Assembly (NCBI GenBank): GCA_030247855.1
Contig: JAPDRN010000069.1
Span: forward strand, 1 to 64,000
Length of the DNA stretch: 64,000 nt
Reading direction: 5' to 3'
Source of the DNA: Knufia peltigerae
Lineage: Eukaryota > Ascomycota > Eurotiomycetes > Chaetothyriales > Trichomeriaceae
Below, piece by piece: positions 54,581 to 64,000 of the stretch. The translations under genes and the position numbers were made by a program. Position 1 is the first letter of the stretch. Each line of letters begins with the position of its first letter. A model generated the notes under the pieces. It was not told where the DNA came from. It saw nothing but the letters and a program-made list of their open reading frames with translations, and made no database searches.

Positions 54581-56026
54581 TTACTTTGTAGTATCAAATA
54601 CGGTTTGCGAAGAGACTTCTTCCACAGGATGTGTATCCAAGCTCTCGTAGAGCTGCAGATAGCTGCCGATCAAGAAAGCCCAAGATCCCCTGCACCGTGC
54701 CGTTAGTTAGATATGCACTCGCTTCACTGGAGTAGCAAATGTACTTACCAGAATGTTGATAGTGAAGCTTGGTACTGTGCTCCAGAATTGCCGTAGGCCA
54801 TTCCAAGTGCTCCGCAAAGAGTAAAGCCGATGGCTCCAATAAAATTCCAAAATCCGATGTGCCAGCCGAGAATATGAAATGCTGGCTTCCACCACTTCTG
54901 TTGCGTCTCGAGCATGTATAGTGAACTGCTCACAATGAACCCACTGCCGCCAATGACCTGTGGAATCCAGTACGCGCCATTCAAGACGCGTTGAGGCTCC
55001 AGATGGTTGTTGATCCCCGGTAACGCAGTGAAACCCGATATTCCAAAGATTGTTGCACCGAACAGTTGAGCTGCTCCTGCAAGGAAGCCCAACTCGTGAA
55101 TATAGTGTGTACGGAGGTCGTGCCATGATGGGAACCATCGCCAACTTGGGCCGTCCTTGGACTTTTGTGCAGCTAATTGTGCCTCCTCGGCGAGAGTGCG
55201 AGATGGCTTTCCGATGAAATTGCGACGATTCTGATGATGATGTCGACAATGATGGCGGCTCGCGCGAAAGCGGTACATGGGTTTTCCAGAAGCACCTTGG
55301 TTGTCCTCGAGAAGTCGTTCGACTGCCCAACCGAAACAGCCTGAGTTGTTTGAATTGACGGCTTCGATGATTAGGAGAATGGATCCTGTCTCGAAGAAGA
55401 TAATGGCCCCGATGAAAGCAGTCACACCTCCACCTATGTAGCTCTCATTGTGAAATTCGGTAGATGGCGCCACGAGGGGCAGCCAGGCAAAAAAGCCCTG
55501 TAGTAAGCTAATTAGTACACATATCACAGGTGGGAGGATTTCCTCTACTGCGTACATTGATAACCCAAACCACACTCCCCAAGGTGAATATGAGCGCCAC
55601 AAGCCACGAGATATCCCACACGGGGAAATACGTAAAGGTCAATTTGATGTTTTTAAAGACTTCTTTATAATGAGTCGTTCGTCGAGGAGTTAAATACCGC
55701 GTCTCCTCCCCGGGTCGTGGCTTCTGAACAAGGAGGGCGTGTCGACCCTTGCGATTGTCGCGCGCCCGCCAGAGGAAGCGGACATTCTCTGCTGGAACAT
55801 CCTCGTCCTTTTGATGCTGGTCATGACGCTCCTTTCCAATGTCTTCGCTTCCTTCACTGTCGCCGGGTTCTGTGGAAGCGGCCGCGTCTGACGGAACAGC
55901 ACCGTCTAGTTGAAAGCGAGCTCGTGTCGGGTTGAGGAATCCCAGAGGGGCGGTAGCATGCTCTAGTTGATATTTTTCATGCTCAAAAGGTTCGTGCAAG
56001 CGAAAGTGACGACTAGTTTTCGACAT
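54581..56026 (-). CDS. Multi-pass membrane protein, conserved fungal, unknown function
   Basis: Three exons on the minus strand, 56026-55556, 55497-54749 and 54689-54581, give 442 residues. A hydrophilic N-terminal domain of about 130 residues (Glu/Asp-rich middle, then PRPGEETRYLTPRRTTHYKE) precedes roughly seven or eight helices: DISWLVALIFTLGSVVWVIN, YIGGGVTAFIGAIIFFETGS, LGFLAGAAQLFGATIFGISG, the stretch with GGSGFIVSSSLYMLET, WHIGFWNFIGAIGFTLCGAL and others. A His-rich cytosolic loop (RHHCRHHHQ) lies between early helices and could bind metal. I recall this layout as widely conserved in fungi, without known function. The C-terminal tail is short and hydrophilic. Confidence 0.82.
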
Positions 56027-56634
56027 GTTTGGCTGACGTAGAATTGTTATTGAGATGCCTTACGATGTCGTCGTCTGCAATACATCCTCTAGGGGAGATA
56101 CGGCAAGATAGTTGGAGTCAGAGTGATTCAGATTCGACTTTTACTGTAACGAAAGAAAACGTGGTGTCAGGGATGATGGTACGAATACAAACAGGAATTG
56201 GTTGGTTGGTTGGTGGTGACGAAACAAAAACAAGCACAGGGATCATCATTCGCCATATTTTTAGCGGGCCAAACATGGGGGCGTCGTAAGCGAGCCGAGA
56301 TGCTTATAATTTGAGCCTAATCAGCTTGTCATGCCCTCCTTTTAGGGACAACACACCTCATATTGCGATTACGGAGCTTTCCTTGGTGCTGACTTGATGC
56401 ATCCCAGTCATTTTCTTGTCTCAGGCATCACTCAGTCTGATTCAGTCAACTTCTACAATGACGACCAAACTACCTCAATAAATAATCCCAACTACCATGA
56501 TCAAGCATAATAGGCTCGAAGATCATACGTTCATGACTGCCAAATGGTCGAATTGACCTATCGTCCTATCGTCCTCAGAGACTTTATCTTCACGATCCTG
56601 CCGTCCTCTTTGCCCTTGCATGTTGAGTTATCAA
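56027..56634. other. Intergenic region
   Basis: No gene is seen. This is promoter DNA for the membrane protein (minus) and 3' flank of the metacaspase (minus). Confidence 0.5.
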
Positions 56635-58032
56635 TCAGATCCTAAAGGGACTGTTCAGATTGAACTGGAACCCACAGCTCAACTGTGGTATCTGTGAGTA
56701 GTTTTCCTGCAACAACGCCCTCGCATTTTGCAGAATCTGTGGCCACTTCAGTTCATGTCTTTCAAATAATCGCGACAACATACCTGAATGTAAGAGATAT
56801 TCCAATAATAATCAGTCTTCATCGTCTCCAAGAACGCCCAGGACATGGCGCCTGATCACATGTTAATGTATTGATCCAACGTGGTCTCGAACCACTTCAT
56901 GTTGTTGCAAACTTACCAACGTGTCGCCCATTGATAAATGCATCAGCGCTGGTCTGCTCGTCTTTACACCCCGAGAACATGAACACACTCTTCCCCTCCC
57001 GTGCCCAGTCGTCGTAATTGTTGTTTTCTTGTAGGCCTTCTTGGTAGTCTCCATCGTATTCATGCTTCAGTGATCGAAAGAAACTCGTGGCTCCCGCCAG
57101 CAAATGCCTCGCTTCTCCCTCTGAGTCGTATGAGAAGTCACCTCGAATCAGGTGGCTTGCCTGAGTTGACTGTCAGTTCTATATTGCTTCGTGCCTTTCA
57201 CCGGTTCCCAGGGCAAAATCCAGGGGCTAGGACAATACCTACCTCCCCGATCAACTCAGCTCCTTGTTTTAAGTTGTCCATCAAGTTGACGTTGCCATCG
57301 TCATCCGTCCTATACACGAATGGCAGCTCGACTGCTGAACCACTATTATCGATTCGTTAGCGTATCCTGCCAATGCCTTGGTCTCGATGCCGTGTCTAGG
57401 CATCTTGTGAAAGTGATGCTCCAAACAATGTTTCCGGACTGGATTCCTTGTGACAGTACGGAGTACCGTGAGTCCGCATGTCGTGCCGTTCTCTCTCGAG
57501 TCTTTTCTTGACCCCTTCCTCGCAGCAGACGCATATCGGCCGAGCATGATGCAAAAAGTAACCCAGTTAGAACTTACCTGTGACAACAATCAAACACAAT
57601 ACTCAAAACACAGCCGTTCGCCAACCCACTCACCAACTCCCGGTGCAACACCCCACTCGGAATCTGTCCATTCCTTTCAAAGTCCACCGGGACAATCGTA
57701 TCATCGAAGCCACTCGAGCTCCTCCTATCCCCATTATCAGGCACCTGCCCTCCATGTCCACTGTAGTGTAAAAAGCACAAACATCCAGGCTCACTCACGA
57801 GCCACCGCATCGCCGCCATGATGTTGTGGCCTGTCGGAAAGTACGGGCCCCTCGGATCACTATTGTCCGTGAGGACGACCATGTCTCTCGGATGAGTGCT
57901 GTAGTTGCGTGACAGCAGGAACTCCTGTACGTTGCGCACGTCGTCGATACAGCCTTCCAGTTGGTGTCCTGAGCCAAAGTAGTTAATACCGATGAGGAGC
58001 GCCTTGCGACGCGGTTGATTCATCATCGCCAT
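56635..58032 (-). CDS. Type I metacaspase lacking the N-terminal prodomain
   Basis: Five exons on the minus strand, 58032-57578, 57342-57243, 57160-56917, 56851-56784 and 56736-56635, give 322 residues in one frame. The caspase fold starts almost at once: RRKALLIGINYFG at residue 8, then LEGCIDDVRNVQEFL. The catalytic His is in LHYSGHGGQVPD (His93). The catalytic Cys is in IVFDCCHSGSAVELPFVY (Cys150), a site split by intron 1. KSVFMFSGCKDEQTSADAF and GAMSWAFLETM are further metacaspase blocks, and the C-terminus QIPQLSCGFQFNLNSPFRI matches the family end. These Ca2+-dependent, Arg/Lys-specific proteases act in stress, proteostasis and cell death. The usual Pro/Gln/Tyr-rich prodomain of about 80-120 residues is absent. 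A separate 5' exon cannot be excluded. Confidence 0.92.
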
Positions 58033-58272
58033 CTCAGTCGGCCTTCGGAGGAATCATCCAGGTTCACGGTAACAAGGGGTGATCAAGAGCCGATGGGAGG
58101 TGTGTGTACTGTCGATGTACTTATAACACTTCAAGGAGGGATTGGGCAAACAGGAGGACCATCGGAAGCAACAGTGAAGGAGGCGAGCTATCACTAGTAG
58201 AGCTGTGAGTGAAAGCGGTCAATATGCTAGAACGTGCGGTGTTGTCGCCAACGAGTGGGTGAGTCTATTTCT

Positions 58273-58791
58273 TCAGCTTAGGGGCTCTAGGTGCCGGTTG
58301 ACGGCAGAAGTGGTTATGTCAAAGGGGGATGAACAACAGTAAAAATATTGTCTACGCGCTCGAACAGCTGAAAGTCTTGCTGCGAGCAATTTCAATTTTG
58401 CCCTTTGGAAAAGGAAGAAGGTTGCCCCGGACTCGGGCAGACGCGCGGCCACATCGACGTAAACAAGAGCCTCACTATCTATGTCCCTTATGTGCAGCTG
58501 TAAACGCATTTGCATGAGATCAAGGTCATGTGGGAAAAACTTTTCAGCAAGTGTTAAATGCAAAATCGCATCCAACGCCATTTCAACATCAATACGAGTT
58601 GCTATAATCTCGTAGTCTCGCTCTTTTCCTCCATGACCAACTTGTGCAATTTTGATGCTAGTCCAGAAACTACCCAATTTGCAGAATGTCGAGATCGTTT
58701 GAAGGGAAAAGTCAATTGAATCGATGCTCTGAGCATCGTAAATGCCACTATTGTTATATATATCACTGCAGGCGAAATTGCCAAACCGCAT
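58273..58791 (-). CDS. Doubtful hypothetical ORF
   Basis: A 172-residue frame from an ATG at 58791. It has no recognised motif, but a helical, TPR-like rhythm appears in VEMALDAILHLTLAEKFF and LKLLAARLSAVRAR. An overlapping minus-strand frame just upstream (to about 58,972) carries one hydrophobic segment but starts at GTG. The two may be parts of one spliced or decayed gene. Confidence 0.3.
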   Translation of the reverse strand: MRFGNFACSDIYNNSGIYDAQSIDSIDFSLQTISTFCKLGSFWTSIKIAQVGHGGKERDYEIIATRIDVEMALDAILHLTLAEKFFPHDLDLMQMRLQLHIRDIDSEALVYVDVAARLPESGATFFLFQRAKLKLLAARLSAVRARRQYFYCCSSPFDITTSAVNRHLEPLS

Positions 58792-59063
58792 AATCACCCA
58801 AAGCCTTCCCGCCCCAAAATAAGGAACCTATATCTACCAATACTGCTAATTTCCATCTGTTGTTATTTGCAATTCCGTTTTCCCTGAGGACAAAACTTAG
58901 CCTTCCAATATTGATTCCAATAGACGCCCACAGGATCCCGAGAGTTGCTGTGATATCCTGATACCCCGACACCAGACAATAGACATTTTTTTAAAAACGG
59001 CCCGCACTCGTCACATCATAAACACATAATGAAAGAAGGGTTTTTGCGTTTCTTGCTGCAAGC

Positions 59064-61295
59064 TCATACACTGAACCACTCGCATATGCAATTGGAGTTC
59101 AGCTGTTGTGTGGCGTCTGTTCCGCGGCGAATGGCCCATCTCGCTGGTGAGGTCGATGATGGTGCGAACTCGCTCTCTTCAATTGCAATTGTCGCTATCG
59201 TGGGAATAGGCATAATTTGCCAGTTGTTGAGAACTTGCATTTGTTGACAATATGGCTGTATGTTGTTGTCAGGTTTACGCTTCTGTACCATTTTGACCAA
59301 CTTGGGAAAATCTGTCGAAGCGCCTCTTCGTCGGAGTCTTCTCCTCATTCCATCCCAATAGCCATCCGACGTTGTCTGGGCCGGAGCTGAGCCGGTCTGA
59401 CTGGCAGGACCTGTGTACGATTGTGTTGCTTCCGAGTTAGGCAGAGAATAGTGGCCAGCATAGCCAGAAAAAGCAGAACCATCCGGGGGACCTGTCGGCA
59501 TGCTGGATGGAGCAGCTGTGGTGGCGGCGCTCTGGTTATCCATGTTCTGAGTTAAAAATATCCAAACTTCACTGATGGTAGAGTTCCAAAAACAAAACCA
59601 TGGCTGGTCTCCGATCTTAAGATAAGTGGCCATCCAGTCAGGATCATAGCCGGGGGCATTTGGGTTATTGTCTCCTCCACCTCTTTTCAGGACCTCCGAC
59701 ATTGGAACCGACCTCTTCATTTTAGAGCCCGGAGGGTCGAGTGCGTCGCTAGGTACTGAATGCGTATGTTAGTTAGACGGAAACTGGTGCGATGTCACGT
59801 ATGGTACTCACAAATGACAATCTTATCAAACAGCGTACTGAAGAACAAGGCAACACCTAGTTGATCATCATCCTTGTCGATGAATGGTTTTAAGCCATAA
59901 GAGCTGCCGTTGAAATCAGGCGGTTGTGGGCCGTATCTAAACAGCTGTGGAAGAACGGAATAATCGTCAAAGGTCACCGACAACGGAGGACCTGAATCGT
60001 CGTCGGTTTCGATAATACTGACTCCAAGCTTGGCATTGTTCATGCAGTCCCAAACACCGGGAAGTCCAGGGTCGACCACGCAAGTGTCGATCTGATCTGT
60101 TTGGTTTAACGGTATCGTCCAATGCCCAGTCGGGCAAGAGGGCGTCGAGGGCCCTGTTGAGGCTGGATCGGCATCGAGCCATACCGTCGTAGTCGCACTA
60201 GCACCAGACCTGAGTCAATATCAGCTCACAAGAATGAAGGGAAGCATGTTAAGACCAAACATACGCAGCTGCTCGTTGAGCCCCTTTCTGATTTCCTACC
60301 ACCCCTCCAATCACACCTCCCAAAACCCCCGCCAGCACAATAACCACAAACAGTATGATCCATGCCCATAACGGCAAACCGCAACACGTTCGCCGCATTT
60401 TCTGTTTTACAAAGCCTTCCTTCCGCGCTTCTTCATCTGCAGAAGTTCCGGCTCCAACTGCCGTCAGTTCGACATCTGATGCAGAAGTGGCAGCTGCGGG
60501 TGGTACAAGGGTACTCGTTCCGGACTCTTGGCCAGGGCTCACTGCCTCGTGCTCTAGTCTCGCCATGTCGCCCTTTGCAATGACATTATCGGCATACCGA
60601 CTGTATGGAGGTAGTTGTTCGACATGTCCATCAGTGCCTATGATATCGCCCACCTCGTCTCCTGATGAGTTCGAACCAAGCACCGGGAAGCCCATTGGCA
60701 CGTTTGTCTCTGCATTGTCCTCTTCAGGTACCGTGTTCTGAGTGTACATGCCATATGGATGCTCGGGACCGCCATTGGGTAAGGGCCGCTCCAGTGGTCT
60801 TATCGTTGATTCACTCGCGATGCTAGATGCACGGGTCATCTGAGGATACATGCCATAAGGTTGGCTAGGAGCAGTAGGTCCACGATAAGGACTTTGACTG
60901 CGAGGTATGGAAAATCTTGAGGATGTGGATAGTCGATTGTCTGCCATCGACCGGGACAAGGTAGAGGTAGTACGATGGGAATCGGCGGGTTGTTCGGCGT
61001 CGGGTTTTCTGTCAAGTGGAAACGAAGAATTCAAACTGGGACGATATGAAGGGAGACTCGGAGGAAGGTATTCTCGTAGGTTACTTCGTGGGTTGCTCGT
61101 GCGGTCTACGTTTAGCTCTTCGGGCCGGTTGTCGATTGAATCGATCGGACTGAGGTCGGGTGAGGAGTCGCTGGGATCGATGGCGTAATCGTCACTGAAG
61201 ATGTTTGGATTTTGTCTCTCGTTTGAAGACCTCCTCGATGCGTTTTCCTGTCCCATTGAAGAAGATTCGATCAAACTGGGAGGCCGTCGCGCCAT
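59064..61295 (-). CDS. Single-pass membrane protein with Ser/Pro-rich cytosolic half (DUF7820-like)
   Basis: Three exons on the minus strand, 61295-60265, 60209-59812 and 59755-59064, give 706 residues. Residues 1-303 are Ser/Pro/Asn-rich and disordered, with two copies of a YGMY element (SQPYGMYPQMT; EHPYGMYTQNT). A CC pair then precedes one membrane helix at about 308-334 (WAWIILFVVIVLAGVLGGV). The C-terminal half is extracellular in type, with a folded domain beginning at TTTVWLDADPAST and containing cysteines (SCPTGHWTIPLNQTDQIDTC, VWDCMNN) and DDQLGVALFFSTLFDKIVI. A Ser/Thr-rich tail with RRRLRRRG follows. The layout matches a fungal cell-wall-facing protein family I associate with DUF7820; the role (wall sensing?) is inference. 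Confidence 0.8.
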
Positions 61296-61788
61296 TGAGG
61301 CGCAGCGCCACCCCTTTCAATTTGAGTTGCCAAAAGTGGTGTTCAAGGATCAGTAGAAAAGGTTGACGATGGAACCACGTCGAGATAACCAGATTTGGGC
61401 GTCGAGAGAGGTGAGGAGGATATCGAAGAGGGAGTGCAGGAGGTTGAAGTCTCTTCTGGCGGAAAGGTGATGATGGGTGGTTCGGTTTAGCCTCGAAGGG
61501 TCATTAGCGGTTAGTGTCTGGTTTCCTTGCGAGGCCTGATTCATTTCGACCTCTGGGCTCTGAAACCCGCCGCTTCACGGGCTTGGCAGCAGAATGAGCT
61601 AGCCCTGATCGGGTGGCTCTGACACCGCGTCCAGGGACGATCTTTTGCTCCGTACAAGTACTCCGTACCTTGCGACCCATCATCTGCCAGGCTGCCCGAT
61701 CCATCTTGCAGCGCTTGATGCATATTAGTTTCCCCGGCCGCCTTCAGTATATGCCTTATGGCGACTGGTTGTGCTATTCTCCTAGGCA
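61296..61788. promoter_or_regulatory. Divergent promoter with TACTCCGTAC
   Basis: 493 bp between two start codons facing apart. One perfect TACTCCGTAC lies at 61,659-61,668, with a CTCCGTAC half nearby (about 61,648). Confidence 0.55.
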
Positions 61789-62856
61789 ATGGCAGCAGCA
61801 GCAGAAGTGCAGGCCTTGCTGCGCTTCCTGACGAAAGATGCCAAACTTCCTTTGGCTGAGGCCATGTCAAAGATCAATGGTCTACGAAAAGAACAATTGA
61901 ATACTCCGGAGAATATCTCCAGAGCCAATGAAGCCACTCTTAAATCTATCTTTACTGATGAAAAAGTTCTAAAGCAGGTTCTCAATGCAGCTAAGAGAGT
62001 TTCGAATCCTAAGAAACGTTCTTCTACCCAGGCGGATTCATCTGCTCCGAAGCGGGTCAAAGCAGAACCAGGTGTTGCAAACGAGGAGTCCTCACTTGAA
62101 TTTCCAAAAACTGCGTTGACCCTTGAGGAAATTGAAAGCCTCACAATCGAGACGAACCGAGCTCCTCTCTTTCTTGCCTTCACCATCGCAATGCTCTCAT
62201 ATACCCACTCAGAGCAACCTTTGTCCAGTCGCTGGAGCCTCGCCCAGGCCGTTGTTAGTGCAGGAGCTCAGAGCAAGGCCAAATACTTGGGACTTACATC
62301 TGGCCCGACAGCAGAAGAAGATGGATGGGCTCAAGGTCAGCCGAAAATCAAGATCATGGGTAGAGAAATTGCTGTTATGAGAAGACACGTCGTAGCACAG
62401 TCCGATGACCACAACAGTCCAAGTACGGCATTCTGGGGGTTGGATCTCGAAGCCCTTCGCAGGTCAAATGGACCATTGATTGGTCCTAGAGATGGGCATA
62501 GACAAAACGGCCCCCCTATTCACCAGCCTTCTGCGCCTCGAAATTATTTGTTGAAGTCGATGGTGGTGATTGAATCGGATGACGCACAGACTGAGGAAGG
62601 AAAAACACAGAAACAAGGCAACAAGCCGTCACCAAAGAGCATGGCTGGCAAGAAAGAAGAGGCTGCTGCAATTATGCTTAAAGCCATCGACGCCGTCTGT
62701 CAAAGTTGGGCCTCCACTCTCAGCGACGAAGACCTTGACCGAAGAGCTCAAGCGTGGTACATGCTGGTCAGACCTGAGGTAGAGCAAGGGCAGGCTGGCT
62801 GGGGACAGAGGGGCAAAGTGCATCTCAAAGATATACTGAAGTTGAAGAATGGATGA
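61789..62856 (+). CDS. Lys-rich fungal protein of unknown function
   Basis: A single exon of 355 residues. I do not recognise the family with confidence. An N-terminal helical part (about 1-70, EVQALLRFLTKDAKLPLAEA) is followed by a basic linker (NPKKRSSTQADSSAPKRVKAE) that looks like a bipartite nuclear signal. A more conserved-looking centre (NRAPLFLAFTIAMLSYTH, RWSLAQAVVSAGAQSKAKYL, GQPKIKIMGREIAVMRRHV) comes next, then a disordered Gln/Lys linker and a C-terminal helical segment (AWYMLVRPEVEQGQ). Nuclear location is inferred from the linker only. Confidence 0.75.
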   Translation: MAAAAEVQALLRFLTKDAKLPLAEAMSKINGLRKEQLNTPENISRANEATLKSIFTDEKVLKQVLNAAKRVSNPKKRSSTQADSSAPKRVKAEPGVANEESSLEFPKTALTLEEIESLTIETNRAPLFLAFTIAMLSYTHSEQPLSSRWSLAQAVVSAGAQSKAKYLGLTSGPTAEEDGWAQGQPKIKIMGREIAVMRRHVVAQSDDHNSPSTAFWGLDLEALRRSNGPLIGPRDGHRQNGPPIHQPSAPRNYLLKSMVVIESDDAQTEEGKTQKQGNKPSPKSMAGKKEEAAAIMLKAIDAVCQSWASTLSDEDLDRRAQAWYMLVRPEVEQGQAGWGQRGKVHLKDILKLKNG

Positions 62857-63017
62857 CCGAGCAAGTGAGGTTATTTATATTGAACCAGCTACGGGATGAT
62901 CATGCTCAAGAAGACGGTATAACAATCCAGTTCCCGACAACGCCAAATACCGATTCAGCGACGAGCGCAAGGTGGTGTTACAACAGTGAAGGACGCATCC
63001 TGCAACGGATAGCACAT

Positions 63018-63548
63018 CTACTGTCCTCCCGCAGCATTCTGGTCTGATGAATTCCCGGCTGATTTAGGCCCAACATCACCTACGTTGATCAGCCATGCCA
63101 ACACTGAGGTCGATCTGGACTTACCTTGCCAAAACTTTTTGTCTACCTTGTTATCCTCCTCTGCAAGTTGATTGACAGATCGCTCATGTCTTTGCTCCAT
63201 CTCCTCGTTGTGCTTTCTCACTTCAGGATTGTCTTTCTCCGCGGCTGACTCGGGACGGTGGATAGCTGGACTTCCACGGTCGCTTCCAGTGTCAGATTTT
63301 TCCGTTGACTGTGCTTGGGATGAGCCCGATGAGGATGCAGTCCCCATATTGGCTGGGGCTTCGGGTCCAGGATGCTCTAGATGGGATTTTGGGTTCTTCT
63401 GGTCCCGGCCCTGCTCCATTCCAGACTGTTCGCTGCCATAATCTTGGTGTGCGAGTCTTCGTGGTTGCGCAGCATAGAAGACGCCCGCTTGACGAAGGAC
63501 GTGTGGTGTCCTCGGTGTTCGCGATGCTAGACGAAGAATTGGCTGCAT
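63018..63548 (-). CDS. Small putative mitochondrial protein, unknown
   Basis: Two exons on the minus strand, 63548-63125 and 63079-63018, give 161 residues from the ATG at 63548. The 45-bp intron is divisible by three and open, so a retained-intron form would add 15 residues without a stop. The N-terminus MQPILRLASRTPRTPHVLRQ is acid-free and Arg-rich, a likely mitochondrial presequence. The middle is Ser/Gly/Gln-rich, and the C-terminal block NPEVRKHNEEMEQRHERSVN with KKFW is charged and helical. I know similar small fungal proteins only as hypotheticals. Confidence 0.65.
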   Translation of the reverse strand: MQPILRLASRTPRTPHVLRQAGVFYAAQPRRLAHQDYGSEQSGMEQGRDQKNPKSHLEHPGPEAPANMGTASSSGSSQAQSTEKSDTGSDRGSPAIHRPESAAEKDNPEVRKHNEEMEQRHERSVNQLAEEDNKVDKKFWQGKSRSTSVLAWLINVGDVGPKSAGNSSDQNAAGGQ

Positions 63549-64000
63549 TTTGGGAATTGGTTCATCGATCAATATGTTACGATGATCAAGAGTACTGTAA
63601 TGATTTCCTGAGGACAAATATCTATAGTATCCTAGTCTACAAGTAGGAGGGGTTGATTACATGGCTGAGCAAAAAATGTCATGGATGCGACTTCTCGATG
63701 CGTGGAATTGCCATGACCTCATTGAATGCCCAGCCTCTAATACTCACTAGCACAACTTCCGTTATTCTTCACATGTACGGAGTACGCAGTGCTCAGTACA
63801 CAGAGGGCCTCTTTTGTATCTTTTTTTGTCTAGCACAGCAATTATGTCTATCTCATGGCGCGAAGGTTGTCTCTGCCTACCTCTATATGCCATGATATGG
63901 CCTGGACTTGAATATTGCGGGCTGTAGACTTCTTCACACTGCCTGGGAGAAAGACACCGTCAGGAAGACTCCTTCCGTTGCCATGACGTAGAATGTAAAT
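63549..64000. other. Right end of the window, no gene seen
   Basis: Upstream flank of the small mitochondrial gene, with one TACGGAGTAC copy at 63,776-63,785. Confidence 0.5.

Noticed and set aside
1..64000. CRISPR arrays, insertion sequences, bacterial operons
   Set aside because: The window is fungal nuclear DNA with spliced genes; no spaced direct-repeat array or transposase was seen.

Overview
This window comes from a filamentous ascomycete (Pezizomycotina), most likely in or near Eurotiomycetes. Genes are mosaic. Introns are short (about 45-230 bp), with GTAAGT/GTATGT/GTGAGT-like donors and CTAAC/CTGAC-like branch sites. The families are typical of moulds: a HET domain, a Zn2Cys6 regulator with a fungal middle region, an allantoate-type MFS permease, a Def1-like CUE/Q-rich protein, a hypervirulence-type Tudor protein, a metacaspase and a CHZ-type histone chaperone. 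The class-level guess is inference, helped by the motif TACGGAGTAC, which recurs only in non-coding DNA here. Exon joins were worked out by hand from reading frame and splice consensus. I ran no alignment or database search. Family names rest on recognised motifs.

Layout. 1-3.1 kb has no supportable gene. 3.2-9.5 kb holds three same-strand genes: a YrdC/Sua5-domain protein, an anion:cation-symporter type MFS permease (5 exons), and a Zn2Cys6 regulator (7 exons) with a TATA box and two short uORFs. 9.5-15 kb is gene-poor and relic-bearing: a frameshifted SNF2-type ATPase fragment and a decayed 15-bp/pentapeptide repeat. 15-17 kb is a HET-domain gene on the minus strand. This left third looks accessory.

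18-32 kb is a core block, mostly plus strand: a mitochondrial-anchor type ubiquitin protease (UBP16/USP30-like), class II fructose-bisphosphate aldolase, a KES1/OSH4-type oxysterol-binding protein, a URE2-like glutathione transferase, a NADAR-domain protein with a problematic exon junction, a minus-strand conserved hypothetical, and a Def1-like protein. 33-42.4 kb has a large KEN-box protein with a C-terminal membrane anchor, an AKR8/pyridoxal-reductase-like enzyme, a four-helix membrane protein and MUS81. 43.5-50 kb has a CHZ-motif protein, the Tudor protein, an unknown, a TDT (Mae1/TehA/SLAC1) transporter and a GST-fold protein. 51-63.6 kb has a 1,110-residue putative mitochondrial protein, a multi-pass membrane protein, a prodomain-less metacaspase (5 exons), a doubtful short ORF, a single-pass Ser/Pro-rich membrane protein, a Lys-rich unknown and a small putative mitochondrial protein.

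Most genes look like independent housekeeping genes. The only pair with an obvious functional hint is the MFS permease next to the Zn2Cys6 regulator. Several pairs are divergent and share short promoters: 28,969-29,398; 36,810-37,438; 61,296-61,788.
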